A DNA stretch of 26,915 nt from Alphaproteobacteria bacterium UBA1254 (GCA_002308495.1 DBVW01000013.1:46508-73422), one strand, 5' to 3'. Counted from the first letter of the stretch, positions 7,741 to 16,163 are shown. Made by a program: numbers and translations. Notes: generated from the sequence alone by a model not told the origin.

Positions 7741-9249
7741 ATGACACTGAAAACGAAAAGAATTGAAAATTATCCGGCATGGTATCAATGCGTTGTTGCA
7801 GAAGCAGATATGGCTGAAAATTCCGTTTCTCCGGGGTGTATGGTTATTAAACCTTGGGGCTATGGAATATGGGAAAGAATTCGCGATTTGATGGATGTCG
7901 AATTCAGAGAAACAGATCATGAAAATGCTTATTTTCCAATGTTTATTCCGATTTCGTTTTTCAGAAAAGAAGCAGAGCATGTCGAAGGTTTTGCCAAAGA
8001 AATGGCTGTCGTTACTCATTCGAAATTGGCTCAAGTCGACGGCACATTACAACCTGCCGGTGAGCTTGAAGAGCCGTTAATCGTTCGTCCGACAAGTGAA
8101 ACAATTATTGCCGACTCTTTTTCAAAGTGGGTTAAATCTTATCGTGATTTGCCGGTTCTTATTAATCAATGGGCAAATGTTGTCAGATGGGAAATGCGTC
8201 CGCGTTTGTTTTTGCGAACACGCGAATTTTTATGGCAGGAAGGGCACACGGCACATTCATCTGCCAAAGAAGCTGAAGAAGAGACAAAGCGTATGTTAGA
8301 AGTTTATCGCAAAACAAGTGAAGAATTTTTAGCGATGCCTGTCATACAAGGTGTTAAGCCGGAATATGATAAATTTCCGGGCGCAGTTGATACCTATTGC
8401 ATTGAAGCAATGATGCAGGACGGCAAAGCCTTGCAAGCCGGCACATCTCACTTTTTGGGGCAAAATTTTGCAAAGTCTGCAAACATCAGTTTTATCAATA
8501 AAGAAAACAAACCTGAGTTTGCTTATACAACATCTTGGGGGGTATCAACACGTTTAATCGGCGGGGTCATTATGACACACGCCGATGATGAAGGTATGGT
8601 TGTTCCGCCGAGGATTGCACCGTATCAGGTGATTTTGGTTCCGGTGATTAAAAAGGCCGAGGACGAAGAAAAGGTAATGGCTTATATCAACGAAATGGCG
8701 ATAGAGCTTAAAAAGCAAATGCCGTTTGGTGAAAAAATCCGTGTCAAAATCGATAAACGCAACAAGCAAAGCGTTGATAAGTTTTGGGAGTGGACCAGAA
8801 AAGGTGCGCCGATTGTTTGCGAAATCGGTCCTCGTGATGTCGAAAACGGCGGATTGATGGTCAAAGAACGTTTGACAATCGGTGAAAAAGAAATCATTTC
8901 AAAAGAAGAATTTATCAATTCTGTTGCCAAGAGACTCGAAAAGATTCAACAAGAATTATTTAATCGCGCCAAAAAGCGTATGGACTTAAATATCAGGGAA
9001 GATATTAAAACACCTGAAGAGTTCAAAGCTTATTTTTCAAACCAAAATGAGTGGATTGAAGACGGCAAACAAGGGAAAGTGGCTTTTGTTCGCGGCAAGT
9101 GGAACGGCAAAGCGGAAACGGAAGAAATCTTAAAAGAGATGAAAATTACCATCCGCTGTCTGCCCTTTGACCAAAGCGGCACGAAAGGCAAATGTTTGCT
9201 TACCGGTGAAGACGCAACACTTGATGTGATTTATGCCAGAAGCTATTAA
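7741..9249 (+). CDS. proS: prolyl-tRNA synthetase, archaeal/eukaryotic-like class
   Basis: A 502-residue class II synthetase that charges tRNA-Pro. Diagnostic segments: FPMFIPISFF near motif 1, the TSET proline-binding loop (VRPTSETII), motif 2 with FLRTREFLWQEGHTAH, and motif 3 region TTSWGVSTRLIGGVIMTHAD. The anticodon-binding domain follows (PPRIAPYQVILVPV), then a C-terminal extension ending in Tyr (DVIYARSY). These features define the eukaryotic/archaeal-like ProRS group, also found in some bacteria. The typical bacterial group has an editing insertion, and the usual alphaproteobacterial one is a shorter form; this is neither. The C-terminal zinc-binding domain keeps only two cysteines, so the metal site is probably lost. 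GAGGAA ribosome binding site seven bases ahead; last gene of the operon. Confidence 0.95.
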   Translation: MTLKTKRIENYPAWYQCVVAEADMAENSVSPGCMVIKPWGYGIWERIRDLMDVEFRETDHENAYFPMFIPISFFRKEAEHVEGFAKEMAVVTHSKLAQVDGTLQPAGELEEPLIVRPTSETIIADSFSKWVKSYRDLPVLINQWANVVRWEMRPRLFLRTREFLWQEGHTAHSSAKEAEEETKRMLEVYRKTSEEFLAMPVIQGVKPEYDKFPGAVDTYCIEAMMQDGKALQAGTSHFLGQNFAKSANISFINKENKPEFAYTTSWGVSTRLIGGVIMTHADDEGMVVPPRIAPYQVILVPVIKKAEDEEKVMAYINEMAIELKKQMPFGEKIRVKIDKRNKQSVDKFWEWTRKGAPIVCEIGPRDVENGGLMVKERLTIGEKEIISKEEFINSVAKRLEKIQQELFNRAKKRMDLNIREDIKTPEEFKAYFSNQNEWIEDGKQGKVAFVRGKWNGKAETEEILKEMKITIRCLPFDQSGTKGKCLLTGEDATLDVIYARSY

Positions 9250-9257
9250 GGCGATAG

Positions 9258-9290
9258 AAAAAGAGGCTTTTTTTCAAGCCTCTTTTTTTT
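9258..9290. terminator. bidirectional intrinsic terminator between proS and acrB
   Basis: Stem AAAAAGAGGCTT (9258-9269) / AAGCCTCTTTTT with a T-rich loop. A run on the left and T run on the right, so it serves both converging operons. It resembles the hairpin after tolB. Confidence 0.9.
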
Positions 9291-9293
9291 TAT

Positions 9294-12200
9294 TTATTTC
9301 TTTGTGTGTCTTTCCGTTATTGTCTGGAACAAAACATACAAAAGCGGAATAACAATCAGGCCGCCGGCTGTTCCGATAAGCATTCCATAGAAAACCGGCA
9401 CACCGATTGCCACACGGCTTGAAGCACCTGCACCTGACGCCACGATTAACGGGAAAACGCCTAAAATAAACGTAAACGCGGTCATCAAAACGGCTCTGAA
9501 ACGTTCTTTTGTCGCAATTGTTGCCGCTTTATCAATTGATAAACCTTTGGCTCGTTCATCACGTGCAAATTCGACAATTAAAATTGCATTTTTAGAAGCC
9601 AAACCGACAAGCAATATCAGACCTAATTGGGCATAAATACTCAGTGATAAGCCTGAAATTAAAACACCGAAAAATGCGCCGAGCATAGCTACCAATACCG
9701 AACTTAAAACCGAAACAGGCAACATCCAACTCTCGTATTGGGCTACCAAAAACAGATAGCCGAACAAGACGGCCAAAGCAATTAAAAGGCCGACCTGCCC
9801 GCTGTTTTTCTTTTCTTGATAGCTCATTGTTGACCACTCATAGCTGTAACCGCTCGGCAATGCTTTTTCGGCCAATTTTTCCATCGCTTCCATCGCCTGA
9901 CCGCTTGATACACCGGGTTTGGTCATTGCCGTGATGGTCGCCGCCGGAAACTGATTGTAACGATCCAAACTGCGCGGTGCCTGAATCATCTCAACCGTAA
10001 TCAAGCTTCCCAGCGGAACCATGTTTCCGTTGTTGCTCGGAACATAAAGCTTTTTGATACTTTCAATATCTTTTCGATAATCCCAATCGGCCTGAATCAT
10101 TACCTTGTTGACCTGCGTGCCGATGTTAATATCGTTAACATAACCCGAACCTAAATAGTTTTGCAGAACAGAATAAATAGATGAAATCGAAACTTTCATA
10201 ACCTCTGCTTTTTCTTTATCTATTTCGATGTGGGCATGTGGGGTGGCGGCGGTATAAGTTGAATATGCATACATTATTTCAGGTAACATATTAACTCGCC
10301 CGACAAAACTTTTAACAACTGTTTCCAAAGCTTTCGGATCAGATGAATAGAGAGATTGGAGCCTGAAATCCATGCCGCCTGTCGCGCCCAAGCCCGGAAT
10401 TGCCGGAAATTCGAACAGGTTAATATCCGCCTCGGGAACCGAAGCTAAACGCGCTTTAATTCGGTTTAAAATATTTGTTGAATATTCACTTTTTTTCTTA
10501 CGTTTATTCCACGGCTTTAAGTGAATAACACCCATACCGACGTTTTCACCCTGTCCGGAAAGCATCGAAAATCCGATAATATCCATCACCGAATCCACGC
10601 TTTTTTCTTGTTTCATAATCGGAATAATTTCGTGCATGACTTTGTCCGTTCGGGGTTGTGTCGCTCCTTCGGGCAATTGAACGTTTGCTAAAATAACACC
10701 TTGGTCTTCCGGCGGAATAAAGCTTGTATGGCTTAACTTAAAGAAGAGTAAATTCATCGCAAATAAAAGTCCTAAAATAAGACCGATAACACTGACCTTG
10801 CGCGCGACATAGCCGACAATCGCCAAATATTTGTTACGGCTTTTATCAACGAGTTTGTTAAACCATAAGAGCGGACCGTATGTCGCCGGTTTCAGCGGAC
10901 GTAAAATTGTTGCGCACAGCGCCGGAGATAATGTCAAAGCGTTAACCGATGAAAACGTTACGGCAAACGAAATCGCAATGGCAAATTGCTGATAAATTTT
11001 ACCGGTAATACCGCCGATAAATGCAATCGGCACGAAAATCGCAAGCAGAACAAGCGTCGTTGCAACAATTGCCGAAGACACTTGTTCCATCGCTTTAACG
11101 GCTGCTTCTTTCGGCGAAAGTTTTTCTTGATCCATTAACGTTAATACGCGCTCAACCACCACAATCGCATCATCTACCACCAATCCGATTGCAAGCACCA
11201 AGCCGAACAATGTTAAAATATTTAAGCTGTAACCGAGCGCCAACATTACCGCAAACGTTGCAAGCAACGATACCGGAATTGTAATCGACGGAACCAAGGT
11301 CGAGCGCCAATCCTGCAAAAAGATATAACAAACAAAAACCACAAGCACAAAAGTCAGAAGAAGCGTAATCACAACTTCTTCAATTGATGCTTTAATATAG
11401 TCGGTGGCATCAAAGAAAACTTCTATCGTAAAATCTTCGGGATAAAACTGAGACAATCTTTTAAGCTCGGCTCTGACTGCTTTCATCGCATTAATCGCAT
11501 TTGCACCCGAAAGCGTGTTCAGCCCGATTGAAATAGAATTGGCTCCGTCAACTTCCGATTTGAAAGAATAATGCTCATAACCGATTTCAACCTTGGCAAT
11601 ATCTTTTAAGCGAATTAACCCTCCGTCTTCTTCCGTACGCACAATAATGTTTTCAAAATCTTTGGCCTCGTTTAAACGTCCTTTCGTTTCGAGCGTATAA
11701 ATCATTTGCTGACCATCATCACCCGGCATTGAGCCGACCGAACCTAACGACGGTTGAAAGTTTTGGCTTGCAATGGCGCTTCTGACTGCCGAAACCGGAA
11801 TATTTAAAGCCGCTATTTTATCTGCATCAAGCCAAACACGCATTGAAAGAGGCGATGCGTAAACACTTACTTCGCCCACGCCATATAAACGTGCCAAGTT
11901 ATTTTTAACGTTGTTTTCGACATAGTTACTTAAAAACTGCCTGTCATGTGTGCCGTTCGGCGAATGCACAACCAAAAAGCCCAAAATATCTGATGAACGG
12001 CGCTTAACGGAAATTCCGTATTGCTGAACTTCCGCCGGCAATTTACTCATTGCCTGTTGAACGCGGTTTTGAACCTTAACTTGAGCCATATCCGGATCCG
12101 TGCCGACATCAAAGCTGACAGACAAACGATAACTGCCCGCGTTAGACGAGGATGAGCTCATATATAACATATTTTCAACCCCGTTGACTTCCTGCTCAAT

Positions 12201-12395
12201 CGGAATACCTATCGTATTGGCCACAACTTCGGCCGATGCACCGATATAGTTTGCCGACACATTTACCTCCGGCGGCGTAATTTGCGGATAAAGCGAAATC
12301 GGCAATGAAAAAACCGCAATTAAACCCGCAAGAGCCATAACAATTGCAATCACGATTGCAAAACGGGGACGCTCAATAAAAAACTTTGAAAACAT
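9294..12395 (-). CDS. acrB: RND multidrug efflux permease, AcrB/HAE1 family
   Basis: At 1033 residues this is a full-length proton-driven inner-membrane RND pump with 12 membrane helices and two large periplasmic loops. The N-terminus (FFIERPRFAIVIAIVMALAG) is the standard first helix. Helix 4 carries the proton-relay pair in GLVVDDAIVVVERV, near residues 407-408. The essential Lys is in LASKNAILIVEFARDE near residue 934. PEDQGVILANVQLPEGAT marks the start of the second periplasmic loop. The pump exports hydrophobic drugs, bile salts or dyes together with AcrA and an outer-membrane channel. No tolC-like gene is present here. Start: ATG at 12395 with AAAGGA ahead, 19 bases after the acrA stop. 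Exact substrates cannot be read from the sequence. Confidence 0.95.
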   Translation of the reverse strand: MFSKFFIERPRFAIVIAIVMALAGLIAVFSLPISLYPQITPPEVNVSANYIGASAEVVANTIGIPIEQEVNGVENMLYMSSSSSNAGSYRLSVSFDVGTDPDMAQVKVQNRVQQAMSKLPAEVQQYGISVKRRSSDILGFLVVHSPNGTHDRQFLSNYVENNVKNNLARLYGVGEVSVYASPLSMRVWLDADKIAALNIPVSAVRSAIASQNFQPSLGSVGSMPGDDGQQMIYTLETKGRLNEAKDFENIIVRTEEDGGLIRLKDIAKVEIGYEHYSFKSEVDGANSISIGLNTLSGANAINAMKAVRAELKRLSQFYPEDFTIEVFFDATDYIKASIEEVVITLLLTFVLVVFVCYIFLQDWRSTLVPSITIPVSLLATFAVMLALGYSLNILTLFGLVLAIGLVVDDAIVVVERVLTLMDQEKLSPKEAAVKAMEQVSSAIVATTLVLLAIFVPIAFIGGITGKIYQQFAIAISFAVTFSSVNALTLSPALCATILRPLKPATYGPLLWFNKLVDKSRNKYLAIVGYVARKVSVIGLILGLLFAMNLLFFKLSHTSFIPPEDQGVILANVQLPEGATQPRTDKVMHEIIPIMKQEKSVDSVMDIIGFSMLSGQGENVGMGVIHLKPWNKRKKKSEYSTNILNRIKARLASVPEADINLFEFPAIPGLGATGGMDFRLQSLYSSDPKALETVVKSFVGRVNMLPEIMYAYSTYTAATPHAHIEIDKEKAEVMKVSISSIYSVLQNYLGSGYVNDINIGTQVNKVMIQADWDYRKDIESIKKLYVPSNNGNMVPLGSLITVEMIQAPRSLDRYNQFPAATITAMTKPGVSSGQAMEAMEKLAEKALPSGYSYEWSTMSYQEKKNSGQVGLLIALAVLFGYLFLVAQYESWMLPVSVLSSVLVAMLGAFFGVLISGLSLSIYAQLGLILLVGLASKNAILIVEFARDERAKGLSIDKAATIATKERFRAVLMTAFTFILGVFPLIVASGAGASSRVAIGVPVFYGMLIGTAGGLIVIPLLYVLFQTITERHTKK

Positions 12396-12414
12396 AATAT
12401 ATTTTTTCCTTTTT

Positions 12415-13572
12415 CTACATTTGCGAATCTGTACTGACCAACGCAGCTTCTACTTTTTGACCATGTTTTATTTTTTGTATGCCTTTAATCACAACTTTGT
12501 CGCCCGGTTTCAAACCTAATTTGACAATCTGTCGATCTCCGATAACATCACCTAAAGCCAAACGCCGTTCTTCAGCCACATTGTCTTCGTTGACGATAAA
12601 AGTATAAAAACCGTTTTCATCTTGAGCCAAGGCCGCTTGCGGAATGAGCAACTTTTTTTCATCATCCAAAATTAAGGCAATTTGAACATAGCTTCCGGGA
12701 AGGAGCATTTCATCATTGTTTTCAAAATCGCCGTAAATGGCAACGGTTGCCGTATTTGTGCTGACTTCATTATCTACAAAACTTGATTTAAATTCTTTAA
12801 CGACCGTTTTGCCGTCAGGTGTTGTAATGCGCGCTTTGACACCTTCTTTTTCCTCACCGTCATATTTTCTTTTGAATTGCAAAAATTCTTTATCTGTCAA
12901 TGTGAATGCAATTCTGATCGGATTGAGCTGAACAATTCTTGCCAAAGTTTGCGTTGAGGCAACAACGCGGTTTCCTTTTGTAACAAGCGCTTTTCCGATA
13001 TAGCCGCTGATCGGCGCGCGACTGAATGTGTCATCATAACTGATTTGTGCCAATTCCAGATTTGCTTCGGCCTGTGCCACACTCGCTTTAGCCTGCAAAA
13101 ACGCACTTTCGGCAGCATCAAACGTTGCTTTTGAAGCGATGTTTTGTTTGCTTAATTTAATTTGACGATTATAATTACGCTCGGCTTCCGTTAAACTCGC
13201 TTTAGCTTTTGCAAGCTCAGCCTTTCTTAAATCAAGCGTTGCCTTAAAGCTTGAGGCTTCAATCGTAAATAAAATATCTCCTTCATTGACAAAGCTTCCT
13301 TCGGTAAAATGAACATCTCCGACCGTTCCGTTCACTTTAGGCTGTAAGTTAACGCTGTTAATGGCCTCGACATGCGCGATATGGCTTTTTTCTTTACCGG
13401 CTGATTGCAGCTCAAGCTCTTCAACCAAAACATACGGCGTGCCGCCGCCAAAACCTGCCATACCCATCTGAGGCGTTAATTTTCCTTTTAAATACCAACC
13501 GAATCCGACGCATAAAAGTATAAAACCCAAACGTTTTAAAATTATGCTCTTGTGAGGCTTTGTCAGTAACAT
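12415..13572 (-). CDS. acrA: RND periplasmic adaptor (membrane fusion protein), AcrA family
   Basis: A 385-residue membrane fusion protein that bridges AcrB and an outer-membrane channel. One N-terminal helix (about 12-27) is followed by a Gly-rich stretch. The Cys in LLCVGFG is not a good lipobox, so anchoring by the helix is more likely than lipidation. Next come half of the lipoyl domain (VNLQPKVNGTVGDVHFTEGSFVNEGD), a long alpha-hairpin (about 110-180, rich in Ala/Lys/Glu), the second lipoyl half (SRAPISGYIGKALVTKGNRV), a beta-barrel domain and the membrane-proximal domain ending in GQKVEAALV. Its ATG overlaps the tetR stop by one base (TAATG), implying coupled translation. Confidence 0.93.
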   Translation of the reverse strand: MLLTKPHKSIILKRLGFILLCVGFGWYLKGKLTPQMGMAGFGGGTPYVLVEELELQSAGKEKSHIAHVEAINSVNLQPKVNGTVGDVHFTEGSFVNEGDILFTIEASSFKATLDLRKAELAKAKASLTEAERNYNRQIKLSKQNIASKATFDAAESAFLQAKASVAQAEANLELAQISYDDTFSRAPISGYIGKALVTKGNRVVASTQTLARIVQLNPIRIAFTLTDKEFLQFKRKYDGEEKEGVKARITTPDGKTVVKEFKSSFVDNEVSTNTATVAIYGDFENNDEMLLPGSYVQIALILDDEKKLLIPQAALAQDENGFYTFIVNEDNVAEERRLALGDVIGDRQIVKLGLKPGDKVVIKGIQKIKHGQKVEAALVSTDSQM

Positions 13573-14189
13573 TATTGATCCTTTCTTTTTAAACCGTTTA
13601 ATAACAAATCAAAACTTTTTTCAACCATCGTTCTTAAATCTATCGAACATCTTTTGCTGAAATAGGCTTCAAGATGTCCCGTCCATAAATTAATAATCAA
13701 AGAAGACAGCGTGTCCGCATCAATTTCGTCTTTTATTTCTCCGTTTTTTTGCATTTGACTTAAGCTGCTCTTCATATATTCAAAAAAATATTTTTTATTT
13801 TGTCCCATCTCTTCCAAAACTTTGGTAATAATCGTTTCCGACCATTCCATTTGAAGCGACAGAAAAAATGCCAGTTTCATATTATTTTCGCTTTTTAAGA
13901 TGAAATCTGCCGTATAGAGAAAATAATCTCGAATATCTTTAAAATGATTTAATGCGGGCACCTTTTCTTCAAGATATTCTTTTTTTGCATCAAGATATTG
14001 ATTAATTAATGCCGCGAGCAAATCCGGTTTGTTTTTAAAATACCAATAAACCGCGCCTTTCGTTAAACCGATGCGTGATGCAATTTCTTCAAACGTTGTT
14101 TTAGAATAGCCTTTTTGATAAAACGTATCCAAAGCCGATTTTAAAATCGCCTTTTTCGTTTCTTGAGCTTCCTGCCTGGTTCTCTTCAA
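13572..14189 (-). CDS. TetR/AcrR-family transcriptional repressor
   Basis: A 205-residue TetR-family regulator. The N-terminal DNA-binding domain is clear: AILKSALDTFYQKGYSKTTF, then the helix-turn-helix EEIASRIGLTKGAVYWYFKNK (about 32-52). The rest is the helical ligand-binding and dimer domain. The only suitable start is a TTG at 14189, because an in-frame stop lies three codons upstream. The ribosome binding site is weak (GGA about ten bases ahead), so expression is probably low. The gene heads the pump operon, and a perfect palindrome sits in its promoter, so it very likely represses itself and acrAB until a pump substrate binds. It resembles AcrR/TtgR-type local regulators. Confidence 0.92.
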   Translation of the reverse strand: MKRTRQEAQETKKAILKSALDTFYQKGYSKTTFEEIASRIGLTKGAVYWYFKNKPDLLAALINQYLDAKKEYLEEKVPALNHFKDIRDYFLYTADFILKSENNMKLAFFLSLQMEWSETIITKVLEEMGQNKKYFFEYMKSSLSQMQKNGEIKDEIDADTLSSLIINLWTGHLEAYFSKRCSIDLRTMVEKSFDLLLNGLKRKDQ

Positions 14190-14211
14190 GTTATTTTATC
14201 CGAAAATATTT

Positions 14212-14239
14212 TACATACCTTGAAGAAGGTATATCTCAA
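14212..14239 (-). promoter_or_regulatory. tetR-acrAB promoter
   Basis: Minus strand: TTGAGA (14239-14234), 16-base spacer, TATGTA (14217-14212). Start of transcription would be near 14205, about 15 bases before the TTG start codon. The operator palindrome fills the spacer and touches the -10. Confidence 0.55.
14215..14232. promoter_or_regulatory. palindromic operator for the TetR-family repressor
   Basis: ATACCTT-GAAG-AAGGTAT is a perfect 7-bp inverted repeat with a 4-base centre (18 bases in all). It lies between the predicted -35 and -10 of tetR, the usual place and size for a TetR-family operator. It is not followed by a T run, so it is not a terminator for the upstream gene. Confidence 0.7.
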
Positions 14240-14266
14240 TTTTTAGAAATGCAAGCGTTTTTTGAT

Positions 14267-14836
14267 TTATTTCAACTTTATTTCAACATCGTCCAAAACG
14301 GCTTCGAACATCTTTTTTTGAGGCGCGGCGATGTATGCACCGACTTTTATTTTTTCATCCAAACTCTTCAGATAAAATTGGCGCAGCCTTATATATTTTT
14401 CGCCGTCCAACGAATAAGAACAAATAAAGTCTTCCCCCTTCTTTTCCAATTTATAGAAAATTTCATGCGGCACCGCGCTTAAAGGTGTTCCCGCCCAGTC
14501 GGAATAGCCCGAAACGGTCAGACACGTTCCTATTTCAGGATTGTTTTCGTCTTTTGACAGGATTGATGCCTTAAACCAATTACGTTCATCAAGTCGCACC
14601 ATAATCCCACATTGATTAAAATTTTCAGCCTTGTCAAAACGCCATTTGATCACAATCGAAAAATTGCCCGAAGATTTTTTATAAAAAAAGTGCGCATTAT
14701 CTTTTTTTATCTGATGATGTAATGACTGCCAAAAATCTGTTTGAGACCTGGCCACAATTTTCATTTCGTGGTCTAAAAAAACAACGTTTTCAGGTTCATT
14801 ATACCACTCAAAATCTATCAGACTTTCCAGCTTCAT
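14267..14836 (-). CDS. DUF1349 (concanavalin-like fold) protein
   Basis: A 189-residue cytosolic protein that fits the DUF1349 family, which has a beta-sandwich, lectin/glucanase-like fold. Matching points are FEWYNEPENVVFLDHEMKIVA at the N-terminus, TDFWQSLHH, AHFFYKKSSGNFSIVIKWRF, the conserved CGIMVRLDERNWFKAS, the VSGYSDWAGTPL segment, and near the end VGAYIAAPQKKMFEAVLDDVEI. No signal peptide. Biochemical function of the family is not established. Its ATG overlaps the dnaJ-like stop by one base (TAATG), so it is co-translated with the co-chaperone gene. Other assignments are unlikely given the run of family-specific segments. Confidence 0.85.
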   Translation of the reverse strand: MKLESLIDFEWYNEPENVVFLDHEMKIVARSQTDFWQSLHHQIKKDNAHFFYKKSSGNFSIVIKWRFDKAENFNQCGIMVRLDERNWFKASILSKDENNPEIGTCLTVSGYSDWAGTPLSAVPHEIFYKLEKKGEDFICSYSLDGEKYIRLRQFYLKSLDEKIKVGAYIAAPQKKMFEAVLDDVEIKLK

Positions 14837-15780
14837 TAAAAGTTCCTTTGCGGCACATCGCCCATTTCACTTAAGACTTGTTCTAAAATTTTATTGTGCT
14901 CTGCGGGTGCCATGATTTTTAAGGTTATAATTTCGTCGCCTGTTTGATTTTTGGCATTCACCCCTTTTCCTTTCAAACGCAGCTTTTCCCCGCTCGATGA
15001 ATAAGGCGGCACGGTTATTTTAACTTTTCCGGTTAAAGTCGGCACCGTTATTTTTGCCCCTAAAACAGCTTCTTTAAAAGAAATCGGCAAATCAAGCAAA
15101 ACGTTCAAGCCCTCAAGCTTAAAATAAGGATGCGGCAACACGTGGACCATAATCAGCACATCTCCGTTTTCTCCGCCATACGGACTCGGCTGGCCCATAT
15201 TTTTCAGACGCAATGTTTGCCCGTCTTCAAAGCCTGCCGGAATTTTAACACTCAATGTTTTGCCGTTAATATTGACTTTTTTTTCGGCGCCTTTCGCCAC
15301 ATCCAAAAAATTAACATCCAATGTATAGGAAATATCTTGTCCTTTCTGCATTTCGGCGCCGAACGGATTTGACCTTGTCCGCGCGCCCCCTCGCCTGCTG
15401 CCTGCTTTTGAAAACGCGCTCATAATATCATCGCCGAAGATTGATGAAAAATCGAATCCGCCGTTTCCGAAAGGCGAACTTGACGAGCTATATGTTTGAT
15501 AAGAGCCATCGCCGAACGGATTTCCGGAGCCCGAAAATCCAGCACCGAATCCCGTCGGTTTTCCGTCTTGGTCTATTTCTCCCGCATCATATTTTTTACG
15601 TTTTTCTTTATCGCCTAAAATTTCATAAGCGCCGTTGACTTCTTTAAATTTTTCTGCCGCACTTTTATCATCTTTATTTAAGTCCGGATGATATTTGCGC
15701 GCCAATTTTCGATAAGCCGATTTTATTTCGGAATCGCTTGCGGATTTTGAAACGCCTAAAATATCATACAAATCTTTCAT
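14836..15780 (-). CDS. DnaJ-class co-chaperone without zinc finger (CbpA-like)
   Basis: A 314-residue J-domain protein. The J domain spans residues 3-70, with the HPD triad at 31-33 (YRKLARKYHPDLNKDD). It should stimulate ATP hydrolysis by a DnaK-type Hsp70. A Gly/Phe/Ser-rich linker (about 78-130) leads to the two C-terminal substrate-binding domains (DISYTLDVNFLDVAKGAEKKV; GFEDGQTLRLKNMGQPSPYGGENGDV). The four CxxCxGxG zinc repeats of DnaJ proper are absent, so this is the type II form, like CbpA. Start: ATG at 15780 with AAAGG about ten bases ahead. That ribosome binding site is part of an inverted repeat. DUF1349 follows with a one-base overlap. Confidence 0.93.
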   Translation of the reverse strand: MKDLYDILGVSKSASDSEIKSAYRKLARKYHPDLNKDDKSAAEKFKEVNGAYEILGDKEKRKKYDAGEIDQDGKPTGFGAGFSGSGNPFGDGSYQTYSSSSSPFGNGGFDFSSIFGDDIMSAFSKAGSRRGGARTRSNPFGAEMQKGQDISYTLDVNFLDVAKGAEKKVNINGKTLSVKIPAGFEDGQTLRLKNMGQPSPYGGENGDVLIMVHVLPHPYFKLEGLNVLLDLPISFKEAVLGAKITVPTLTGKVKITVPPYSSSGEKLRLKGKGVNAKNQTGDEIITLKIMAPAEHNKILEQVLSEMGDVPQRNF

Positions 15781-15790
15781 TTCATCAAAG

Positions 15791-15817
15791 CCTTTAAAAA
15801 TAAACTATCGTTAAAGG
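15791..15817 (-). repeat. inverted repeat covering the dnaJ-like ribosome binding site
   Basis: CCTTTAA (15791-15797) and TTAAAGG (15811-15817) form a perfect 7-bp inverted repeat with a 13-base spacer. On the minus-strand transcript the distal arm contains the AAAGG ribosome binding site, so pairing would hide it. Confidence 0.6.
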
Positions 15818-15819
15818 TT

Positions 15820-15848
15820 TATATAGGAAATTTATTTTTCTATTGCAA
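15820..15848 (-). promoter_or_regulatory. promoter of the dnaJ-like gene
   Basis: Minus strand: TTGCAA (15848-15843), 17-base spacer, TATATA (15825-15820). The same stretch can be read as CTTGCAA-N15-CCTATAT, loosely like a heat-shock sigma-32 promoter. It overlaps the end of the upstream lipoprotein gene. Confidence 0.5.
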
Positions 15849-16163
15849 GGGCACGCAATCAAACGTTGCCAATCTTAAATGATTTTCTCTCATAATGATT
15901 TCCCTCAGATGTGCCGTATTTTTTGCGTTTTTTTGTTTGCAATAATTCACGGCAAGCGGTGTTATTTCATCTATGCGAACATCTTTATATTCGTATGAAA
16001 CATAAGACGGGCCGCGACGTTTTTCGACAATATTTTCACGGTATCTGCTCATCGTTTCCGCCGATATATAGTCTTCTTCTTTAACTTGTATCTGAGCATC
16101 ATCTCGGTGAGCACATGCTGTTGCCAATAACACCAACGGTAAAATCAATATTGCTTTTTTCAT
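15840..16163 (-). CDS. small predicted lipoprotein, unknown function
   Basis: A 107-residue protein with a lipoprotein signal: a basic start (MKK), a hydrophobic core and the lipobox-like LATAC with Cys-17 as the acylated residue. The mature part is charged and includes a KRRGPSYVSYEYKDVRIDEI segment. Two further cysteines, in NYCKQKN and TFDCVPL, could form a disulphide. I recognise no family; small envelope lipoproteins of this kind are common. It lies 68 bases after another small exported protein on the same strand, and may be transcribed with it. Start: ATG at 16163 with a weak GAAGAG about ten bases ahead. Confidence 0.75.
   Translation of the reverse strand: MKKAILILPLVLLATACAHRDDAQIQVKEEDYISAETMSRYRENIVEKRRGPSYVSYEYKDVRIDEITPLAVNYCKQKNAKNTAHLREIIMRENHLRLATFDCVPLQ

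Noticed and set aside
7344..8034. Several overlapping frames on both strands around the pheT-proS junction
   Set aside because: pheT and proS are conserved and continuous through this stretch, so the others are shadows.
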